Assembly: GCA_000697335.1 (NCBI GenBank)
Contig: JNEM01014023.1
Span: forward strand, 1 to 19,084
Length of the DNA: 19,084 nt
Direction: 5' to 3'
Source of the DNA: Conidiobolus incongruus B7586
Taxonomy: Eukaryota > Entomophthoromycota > Entomophthoromycetes > Entomophthorales > Conidiobolaceae
Translations under genes and position numbers: made by a program
The notes under the pieces: generated by a model
Database searches by the model: none
Told to the model about the DNA's origin: nothing
The model's input: the letters and a program-made list of their open reading frames with translations, nothing else
In this document: piece by piece, positions 10,905 to 19,084 of the stretch
Layout of the letters: each line of letters opens with the position of its first letter
Numbering within the stretch: position 1 is the stretch's first letter

Positions 10905-11365
10905 AATCATCAAAGCACCATTTTCAAATATTTATTAACCTACGCCACTCCCTAAAACCAATATGGTTCAAAATATTTGGACACAAGTTGGGAATCATGG
11001 TGTTACGAGAAAAGAGCTCTACTCCCATCAAACATTCTTATATCAACCTAATACAATGATCATTATCCACATGCATACAGATGCAGTTACCCTTCATTCG
11101 TTGGTTTGGAATTTAAACAAGCCACTGCAGTAACTCCAAAATTACTTTTCCCTATCTACCTTATAACAACTCTGAATTCGGATAATTTATTTCACAACCA
11201 ACATAATTTTGTTCTTTTTCGCTATTTGTCATAATTATAAAACTCCCTTTCAACCTATCTTATAGCCAAATATCCCAAGATCACCTTCTTTTCTTAACTT
11301 TGCTCAAATAACTGCTGCATCAAGTAGTTTTAACAAAACCAATACTAGTTTTGAAAAACAGCTCA
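10905..11365 (+). other. GC-richer island with a 56-codon ORF, possible small or decayed gene
   Basis: Base composition changes abruptly to C-rich, coding-like sequence for about 460 bases. The best frame is ATG 10963 to TAA 11133, 56 aa, with mixed codon use and non-simple sequence (for example WTQVGNHGVTRKELYSH and HMHTDAVTLHSLVWNL). A GTAACT donor-like word at its end and CTTATAG near 11260 could bound an intron leading to a further short exon. A second frame just downstream is also open over about 11080-11226. I do not recognise a family and found no second strand reading that is better. A short real gene, a pseudogene or an unusual regulatory region are all possible. Confidence 0.3.
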
Positions 11366-11484
11366 ATATTATAATAGTTATCAAATGTTAAAAATTTTAT
11401 TAAAAATGAATAATAATCAATTATTTTGTATAATTTATAAATATATTTTTAAATATAGATAAAAAAATTTTTGTTTTTGAGAAT

Positions 11485-11486
<2 letters not shown>

Positions 11487-11536
<50 letters not shown>

Positions 11537-11557
11537 GTAATAGTAATAATAATAATA
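11487..11557. repeat. (AAT)n microsatellite
   Basis: About 23 copies of the AAT/TAA trinucleotide in 71 bases, with two TAG-type interruptions near 11535-11543. It lies about 370 bases beyond the stop codon of the zinc-finger gene. Near-pure repeats of this length usually vary between strains. Confidence 0.9.
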
Positions 11558-11926
11558 TATTTTAAATATTAATATTAAATAAAATATTTAAAGAAAAAAA
11601 TTTTTATTGATAAATATTTCAAATTATTTATAAATTAAAATTAAATTGTGAAAAAAAAAATATGGTGCAAATAATTAATTTTATGTACTATCAAAATTCA
11701 TATTTTAATTAACTTCATTTAAGTTATATACAATAAAAATCTTTTTATTAAAATTTTTTTAAATTATATTATTATAAGTTAACTAATATTATATAATGAA
11801 TTAATTATAAATAAATTTTTATTAATATCAATATAATAATTTTTGATTATGCTATTCAAGATCAACTTGACTAACATAGAACATTAGTGAATAAATGATT
11901 TTATGAATAAAAATTTTTGATCATTT
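11558..11926. other. AT-rich spacer, 3' side of the zinc-finger gene
   Basis: No gene seen. A minus-strand AATAAA (plus-strand TTTATT at 11818-11823) lies about 100 bases past the zinc-finger stop and may be its poly(A) signal, but the hexamer is common by chance here. Confidence 0.45.
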
Positions 11927-12436
11927 TTAAATTATTCTTAATTTAATAGCTTTTCGAAGTTCTTGAAACTCGACTGGGGATCTCTTTGGTCCGTGTCCTT
12001 TGCTCACGATATGTGCATTTAAATGATTTAGAGCTCCATATGCCTTGTTGCAATTGGGGTATTTGCAAGGATAGAGACGCTTCACTTCTTCATATTTGCT
12101 TCTTGGTCTTTTCTTGACAATTAGGTTGGGAAAGTTGTTGGTAAAATTGATGAATTGGTGGGACCAATTCAGAGTTGTGGGCTTTGCTAAAGACGCCTGT
12201 TGGAGAGGAAGTGGAGATGAACAAGTGCTAGATGAGGTCATTGAAGAGAGTGGATGACTTTCTTTGCACTGGAAATAATCCGCTTTATCCTCTTTTTCAG
12301 ATTGCTCTATTAAAGTCTCAGGAAAAGCAATATTGAAAGGAGGAAGATGAAAGCAAACAGGTGATTTCAAATCATTTATGCTATTCAAGGGATTCATTGA
12401 AGTGTAGTTATTGTATAGAGCGAATGGAGAATGCAT
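11927..12436 (-). CDS. Small C2H2 zinc-finger transcription factor, fungal type
   Basis: Single-exon gene of 169 aa, probably a nuclear DNA-binding regulator. Residues 1-107 are Ser/Pro/Asn-rich and likely disordered (STCSSPLPLQQ around 70-80). A basic stretch KKRPRSK (108-114) could be a nuclear signal. One zinc finger follows, YPCKYPNCNKAYGALNHLNAH, with ligands C124, C129, H142 and H148 (C-x4-C-x12-H-x5-H). The tail HGPKRSPVEF...LRKA continues basic to the end. The finger plus the GPKR.P.EF tail resembles a regulator family I know from zygomycete and zoosporic fungi; the target genes are unknown. The ATG at 12436 is the first in frame after the TATA box. Codon use is richer in G and C than the flanks, and no intron is needed. 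Confidence 0.85.
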   Translation of the reverse strand: MHSPFALYNNYTSMNPLNSINDLKSPVCFHLPPFNIAFPETLIEQSEKEDKADYFQCKESHPLSSMTSSSTCSSPLPLQQASLAKPTTLNWSHQFINFTNNFPNLIVKKRPRSKYEEVKRLYPCKYPNCNKAYGALNHLNAHIVSKGHGPKRSPVEFQELRKAIKLRII

Positions 12437-12495
12437 ATTAATTAATATGTAATTTCTAATTGAGCTGATAATAAAATGTAAACGCTGAAGACTAG

Positions 12496-12506
12496 TATAT
12501 ATATAG
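12496..12506 (-). promoter_or_regulatory. TATA box of the zinc-finger gene
   Basis: On the minus strand CTCGCTATATATATACTAG lies about 60-70 bases upstream of the zinc-finger ATG. The TATATATATA core is flanked by G/C-containing sequence, so it stands out from general AT-richness. The spacing implies a 5' UTR of about 30-45 bases. Confidence 0.5.
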
Positions 12507-13789
12507 CGAGAGAAATATTAAAAACCACTTACCCTTAATTAAAACTGTTTAGGGATAAACCATTTTCTATAATACTATGTATACCCATTTAATTATAATT
12601 TAATAATTTGATAAGGGGTAAAACTTAATACTAGAGACGAATTTGGGAAAAAAAAGTAATTAATAGTTTAATCAGAATAATAGTCGAATTTAAATTGAGG
12701 GCTAGCACCATTGAATTGATACTTTTCACCCTAAATCCTTTAACTTGAAACAGCAATGAATTTTAAATATAACTTGTTGAGTAATTAAAGTTTTAGTAAT
12801 TATTCTTATATTGTATTGGTTGGTCAGTATTGAGCCTAGGAAATAGGAGAGGGATAAATTATTTGGCTAAATCTTTCACTATTTTCGTATTAATCGTGTC
12901 AAACAAAGAGGGGCAGACTTCTCAATTAAGAAAAACTATAACCCATCTCTTTTTTTCATTTCAATCAAGAGTAAAATATCAAACTATTTAGTTTCAAAAC
13001 TATAGTTATTATATTTTATTTAAATTTATATGATAATACAAACCAATACAACATATCTATCTATTTATCTTTTTTTCAAACAAAATTATTTATTTTATCT
13101 CTTTGTGGTTGACGGCGATACTTTATTTGAGCCATCATTTCATTAAACATATAGTCTTTTATATTTGATTTGTTAAATTTATATTGTTCTTGCTATACAA
13201 AATTCAATATAATTAAGTATTTGTTCAATTGGATATTATTTTTCATGCTATATAATAATTGATCTTATTAAAAAATATTTAATATTTTATATCTTTAACT
13301 GAAATAATTTTATAAAATTTAATCTACATTAGACCACATTATTCCATAGATTTTAATAAATTTCAAATAATTTGATAAACACATTGGATTAATAGGAGTA
13401 GTAATATGAATATTAAATAGAATAAATGCTGTATATGTTAAGGAACTCTAAAACATCTTCTATCAATTTCTGATATTTTTATTAATCATTTAATCATAGC
13501 CGTATACATTAATAAATTTATATAATATTAACAATTAATTGTAGATCATAAAATTGAAAATAGATTATTATTATTAAGCCTAGGCTATGATGTATTGATT
13601 CTCAAGAGATAAAAACAAGGATCGAATTCATTTTCCTTTTAAAATATATATATTGTGTGGATTAATAAATATAGCTTTAATTAAAAAATAAGAAATATAT
13701 GAAACATGATAGGTTTATATTCTATCCCATTAAATGTGGTCTTTTAGTGTATTATTTAAAAAGTTAACTATTTCAAATTAAATAAAATA
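12507..13789. other. Upstream region of the zinc-finger gene, then gene-free spacer
   Basis: About 12510-12960 has more G and C than ordinary spacer, with words such as AAACGCTGAAG, GGGCTAGCACC and GAGGGGCAGACTT on the plus strand. It may be a long regulatory region for the zinc-finger gene. From about 12960 on it is ordinary AT-rich spacer. I found no open frame, RNA gene or repeat worth naming. Confidence 0.5.
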
Positions 13790-14280
13790 TTATTAAACAA
13801 CGGAGAAATTAAAACTTGTTAATATTTAATATTATACATGATATCATTAAGCTCAATTATTGAATATTATTTATTAATTTTTTTTCTTTATGTTTATGAA
13901 TTAACCATTTATATTTTAATACTACAAATTTTATGATTAATTTATATAGATATATTTGTCATAGTATCTCAATATCGTCAAACTTGACATTATATGATAT
14001 TTGCTTGAATGGTAATATAAATCAAGATTCTATAATATATTTTTTAATAGTTATATTAAGGGTTCTAGGCAATAAATTATTCATTAGTGAATATTTCGTT
14101 ATTTGGATAACTTTTTCAATTGATCATATTGTATTCAATTTAAATCATTATTACAATTCCAATAACCTTAAATATACTAGATTAAAAGTTATTATAAACA
14201 GCTATAATTTTTTTATAATAGAAATTGAAGACAATAATCGTGAATATAATATATGTAAAATAGCTAATATTCAATAGTGA
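13790..14280 (+). mobile_element. Ty1/copia retrotransposon fossil, integrase C-terminal fragment
   Basis: A long open stretch (13933-14277, 114 codons) resembles the end of a copia-type integrase. In order, TLYDI matches the family TPYE block, RVLG matches RVFG, about 27 residues later YYNSNNLKYTRL matches the GYSxxSKGYRL block, and FIIEIEDNN matches the closing ISRDVxFDEN block. The spacing of the last three blocks is as in the family. The sequence just upstream (from about 13790) may belong to the integrase core. No LTRs, gag, protease or reverse transcriptase were recognised nearby, so this is an isolated, broken, probably old fragment. The alternative is a chance open frame, which I think less likely. 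Confidence 0.5.
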
Positions 14281-16899
14281 AATTTAGAGTTGAATATTTT
14301 TATAAATCATGCATATTCTATTAATAAAGGTCGAATTCAATGCAGTTAATATTGTTCAATTAGTGAATTGAAGATCAAGGGTTAAAAAATCAAATCCTCT
14401 TGTCCCTAGTTTAAAAATGATAATCAATCAATATTTAATAATGAATATAGTTTATTTTTCTTTTATATAAAAATATATTAGAAATTTTTTACATCACTAA
14501 TTTCAATTCAATTCAAATCAATAGATTATTTATAAATTGATACCCAATACTGGGCTTTAATATATAAACATATTTATTGTTAATAAAATTAAGTTTTAAG
14601 AACTTAAAAGTTTGGTGGCTTGCTACTAGGTTGTTTTAATGTTAATTATTTAATCATCAAGTTGTGATATATATTATTTAACCGTTGTTGAGATGAAATA
14701 TTAAAATCTCTATGAATCGCAAGCCATGTTCAAAATAATAATACGTTTTTTCAAGTGAACATTATAGTAGGTTAATAATTTATAAATCGAATTCGATATA
14801 TCAATCAATTTCACAATAATATTTGATTTAATAATAATATTAATAGAATATTGATTTTTGTTTACCATAATTGTTTAATCAATCAAATAAATCAAAAACA
14901 AATTTCAAATTCAAATTGAAATGAATTAACAAAAACAGAAACTACTCTTTAAGTAAATTTCAGTCTAATTTCAATTTTTTTATAGGGATTAAGGATCATT
15001 TCTAATTATTTTATTATTGATATCCTAAATCCAAAATATGAGGAAGAGGTGTATTGTTATACTACTATATTCCATAAATATATCTTGATTTAAAGTTATT
15101 CAATATAATGTTAATTTTAATTATATATATGATATTAAACATTTTGTTAGCTTGATGATAAATATACTGTATAATGAATTTGATTAACATATTTAAAAAT
15201 AATTAGAATATAATTTTAAAAAATTTAATTATTATTTTAATTATCCAATTTTGATCAATAGATATATGTTAGTTCTAATGGTCATAACCTATGTTGTGAT
15301 TTTAATAAAACTCATCAATAACTCAATTTGAATTTATTTATAAAATCGTTATAGATTAGGCTATTTTAGTACTCAACTAATTTGACCCTTTTTTCATTTA
15401 TAAATATGAGGGAAAACATTTAACTATAAAAAGATATTACATCCTTTAAAAATAAATATTTATGTGATAAATTGAATTGAAATTAAATATTATTCTGGCT
15501 ATGGATCAATATATAGATGAACAAAATGTTAACCTTAATCAGTAACTCCTGTTTTGGTTAAGAAGTTGAAAATATAAAATTTTATGATTTAGATATAAAG
15601 TATTTCAAATATCGTATATGGCTTATTACATATATTTTAAAGCAAATATTGTATTCGACTTTGCAATTAAATATTAGACAATATGTTTGATTTTATTATT
15701 ATCTTCAATCAAATAAATTTTGCAAATATATATTCAAATAAATATTTACGTGTAAAATAAATAACATATATTTTAATATCTTTTATAGCCCATAATTTGC
15801 TATAATCTCTTCAATGCATTTAAAGATAGCATGTGACCAAAATTATCAACATAATGTATCTTAAATTCCATATATACATTGAAAGAATAATTTCAAGAAT
15901 ATACAAAAATTATAGAAAAATGTAATTTGTTTCAAAATTATTGTGAATAGAGTACAATGTTATAAAACTCAATTTTCCAATCTTTTATTCACTTTCAATA
16001 CACAATTATTCATCATTAACATATTTTCAATACGATTCAAAATATATTACACCAGATTAAAGTCAAAAATTTATTAATAAACAAATCTGCTAAATTACAA
16101 ATATTTATATCTTTAAAATTATATAATCAACAGCTGATTGGATAAAATTATTAGAATGCTCATTAAGTGACACACCTCAAATATTCGGAGTTGTTTAACA
16201 GGTACTCCATCAAACAATTGAATTTTCAGTCTTAATCTTTTAAGACATAGCTATGATCCTTTTAAGATTATTTTGATCTTTCGCAAATACTTTACTTATT
16301 TGGATGAATATTTACTATATTCGTATAGCATATGATTCAAAGTGATGAAACTATTTAGTTATTATCTTTGCATCCTTGATCAAATAATGTTCTGTATCCT
16401 TTTCTATAACCTAGATAAGGATATCAGAATTAATTATTTTGACTTTCCTATTTGGTTTGGATAATATCCATTAATTACAATAAATCATTTTTAAACTGTT
16501 GTTAGTTGATTATTTTTTATAATAATATTCAATATTAGGGTATTAGTTGATATTAGTATGAAGATCAATATTAATTATTATTTAATAAATATAACTATAT
16601 ACCTGAAGAAGTGATAATAATTTCAAAAATTATTCAATAATATTATTATGGAATTTAAGAAATAGGAAATTTTTTAATTTCTTATTTTTAAAAAAATAAT
16701 TACTATTATATTAAAAAATATATACAAAACAAATAAGAAAATAAATATTTTTATATTGTATATATATAATAGTTTTGCTAATTAAATAATTAATTTTTTA
16801 AAATTTGTTATTTAATTTAATTATATTTAAACTAAACAATAATTATCAAATGTTTTTTATTTTATTATTAATAAAACTTAACTATAAACCCTCTAAAAT
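14281..16899. other. AT-rich gene-free spacer
   Basis: No supportable gene. Parts (about 15240-15340 and 16140-16440) are slightly richer in C and G and could be worn-down element remnants, but no motif is clear enough to call. The last few hundred bases grade into the CA/TG-poor DNA of the gypsy fossil, so the boundary with it is uncertain by several hundred bases. Confidence 0.55.
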
Positions 16900-19084
16900 T
16901 ATATAAAATTTACAAGTATCTATTAACCATAAAGTATTATCTAAATTAATAATTTATTATTAAGGAAATTACTTTAAAATTAATAGAGAAATTATTTAAA
17001 ATTTATTTAAATTTAGAAAATTAATTCTATTTATTATTTTTTTAATTATAAATAGAGTGAAAATATAAGTATAATAATAAAAGATAACTAATAAAATATA
17101 GAGGAAGACTTAATATAAGGGTAATATAATATAAAACATGGTAATATAATATGGGATATAATATGAATATATAAATAAAGTTCAATTAAGTTTTAAACTG
17201 GGATAAGTTACTAATATATTAAGATTTATATTAGATAGTATTAATATATTATAATTTGAGAAATAATGAAAAAAATAAGAAATAATAAGAATTAAAAAGA
17301 AAAAAGAAACTTATTTATTAAATAATTTAATATTTTTGTATAATTAATTCAGTTATAAAAATATAAATTAATTATATAATTTATAATTAGTTGAATTATA
17401 AAGAAATATATATAAGAATTTAAAAAATTAGTTTTTTAATATTTTTTTAATAAGTTTTTAAAAAACACACTCTTTAGATTTTTATAAGTTGGTATAATAA
17501 ATTAAAATATTTTTAATATTTTCTAAAAGTTTTTATATAAATTCTTTAATAAAATAACTTATTTATTTTATATAAAAATAAAGCTTATTCTTAATAGATT
17601 TAAATTTAACTATGTAATTAATATAGTATTTTTGTTCTTTATGTTAATTAATAATTAAATCTAGTTATAAAACTTTTAATTAATTAAGAAATATATTAAA
17701 ATCTTTAAAATAAAACTTGATTTTAAATATATAAAAGGCAAAGTTAATCTTTAAAGTTAAATATAATTCTAAGATAATATTTTCAAAATTTAAATCAATA
17801 AATTAAATTTTATAGGGATTATAGTATAATGGTAAAAATTATAAACTTAAATTAAACTTAAGTAAGATAAGTTTAAGGATAAATTGTTTAAATATATAAA
17901 TTTATTAATTTTATATTTAAGAGAATTTTTAAATAACTATATATATTATTATTCTCTGATCTTTTAATTTTCTTGTAAGTTAAATTTAGTAAAAAAGTTA
18001 AAATATTTAATATTAGTTTAGAACTTAATAACATTTAAAGGTAAGTTAATTTAAAATTTTGAAGAAAATTATTAAATTAAGATATTTACAATAAATAATA
18101 AACTAAAAGTTAAAACTTATTGATTTGTTAATAAAAATATTAAATGAATATTGAAGTTAGTAGATATAAGTATCTTAATTTAATAATTAATGTTAATATA
18201 AACTTTAATTATTTATTTTAAAGTTTTAATAATTTTTTCAATAAGTTTGTTAGTTTAATAATAATTAATAATAAATATAACTAAGTTAATTTTAAAGTGA
18301 AAAGAAAATAAATTTTAAAATTAAGAGTAAAATTATATATTTTATTAGATATTGTAATTTATAAAATTTTATATTAGGTAAAGATATTAATAATAGTTAT
18401 GTAATAACTTTAACTATAGAAGTTTTAAAACAAAGAATAAAATAAATAAATTTAAAAAATAGATCATTAATAATTAATAAATTATTATAATTATTTGTTA
18501 ATTTGAAAACTTTTATAAAATTAAACTAGATTTATTAGTAAGTTTTATTAAACACTTATATAAGAATAAATTTATTATATTTTAATTAGGTAGTATATTT
18601 AATTCTTTATTATATATCATAAGTATTAATGTATTTTTAAATTAATTTAATAATAAAAGATTAATAATATTTTAATTCTCTTAACAATCTTTAATTAGTT
18701 TTAATGTCTTTTAATAAATAAATTATATAATTCATTAAATATTATTAATTAAATTTGAAGAATAATAAAGACATATAAACAATTATTATAATATAATAAA
18801 TTATCAATAATTTTAAATCTTTTAATATACTTTAATTATTTTTCTAATAATTTAAAGAGTTTTTCTTTAAATAAAATAAAGATATTATTATTTAATAATG
18901 TTTTTTGAAGTATTTTAATAGATTTTTTATCTCCTTCATTAATAATCATTAAGTTAATATTTGTTAAGTTTTTATAATTAAAATAAAAAAGTAAATATTC
19001 AAAATTCTTTAATAAAATATCTATAACATAATTTTATTAACTTAAAAAATATTAAATAAAGAAAAAAAAGTTTAAATAATTTAA
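16900..19084 (-). mobile_element. Ty3/gypsy LTR-retrotransposon fossil, integrase part, running off the window
   Basis: On the minus strand, translation of about 18620-18840 shows the conserved approach to the integrase zinc-binding domain: RFKIIDNLLYYNN, then LYV, then IFNEL and KIVKRIK, in family order and spacing. About 18100-18520 resembles the start of the integrase catalytic core (LTNNYNNLLIINDLF, then FILCFKTF). DNA from 18840 to the window end would be the RNase H side; reverse transcriptase and gag would lie beyond it. The part below about 18000 should hold the integrase C-terminus and 3' end, but nothing is recognisable and no LTR was found; the left limit is estimated from composition. 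It is heavily broken, with many interruptions, and looks old. CA and TG are strongly depleted, as in mutated repeats. Confidence 0.75.
17118..17172. repeat. Imperfect tandem TAATATAATAT repeat
   Basis: Three related units, GGGTAATATAATATAAAACAT, GGTAATATAATAT and GGGATATAATAT, follow each other within the decayed gypsy DNA. They may derive from an internal repeat near the element's 3' end or have arisen later by slippage. Confidence 0.4.

Noticed and set aside
14370-14412. CAAGGG...CCTCTTG stem with TCAAATCC, like a tRNA T-arm
   Set aside because: No matching acceptor, D-arm or anticodon arm upstream; a local bulged hairpin only.
16140-16450. Slightly GC-richer stretch whose minus-strand translation faintly recalls a copia RNase H region
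   Set aside because: Similarity is limited to a few common residues with no ordered set of motifs; not enough to name an element.
17814-17885. GGGATTATAGTATAATGGTA, a mitochondrial-tRNA-like 5' end
   Set aside because: The 3' acceptor strand and T-arm are missing and it lies inside the decayed gypsy element.

Overview
The window is very AT-rich DNA (roughly four bases in five by eye) from a eukaryote, most likely an early-diverging fungus. The evidence is threefold. Genes carry short spliceosomal introns of about 50-60 bases with GTAWGT-like donors, TTAAC/CTAAC branch-point-like words and TAG acceptors. A histone chaperone ends in the conserved CKQQ tail. A small C2H2 zinc-finger protein has a tail (HGPKRSPVEF...LRKA) that I associate with a regulator family of zoosporic and zygomycete fungi. 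I cannot name the genus; Zoopagomycota, Glomeromycotina and similar AT-rich lineages all remain possible. All coding regions read with the standard code.

Layout: 1-2106 is gene-free and ends in the NAP1 promoter. A NAP1-type nucleosome assembly protein lies at 2107-3430 (+, seven exons, 325 aa). It converges on a group II pyridoxal-phosphate decarboxylase of the glutamate/cysteine-sulfinate type at 3714-5490 (-, four exons, 539 aa). Only 283 bases separate the two stop codons, and each side has a poly(A)-signal-like hexamer. From 5491 to 11926 there is no confident gene. This stretch holds a cluster of GGGATTTAA-like words upstream of the decarboxylase, two islands of coding-like composition (6969-7773 and about 10905-11365), a small hairpin and an AAT microsatellite. 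A one-exon C2H2 zinc-finger gene lies at 11927-12436 (-) with a TATA box.

The right third is gene-poor and holds retroelement fossils. A fragment resembling the end of a Ty1/copia integrase lies near 13790-14280 (+). A strongly decayed Ty3/gypsy element on the minus strand fills roughly 16900-19084 and runs off the window. The gypsy DNA is several-fold poorer in CA and TG dinucleotides than ordinary spacer here. That suggests repeat-directed or methylation-driven C-to-T mutation, acting on it but apparently not on the copia piece.

The three host genes (chromatin chaperone, amino-acid decarboxylase, transcription factor) show no obvious functional link. I found no convincing new multi-gene system. 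The best leads are the two orphan coding islands, the 7-base first exon with a three-divisible intron in NAP1, and the element-specific mutation signature.
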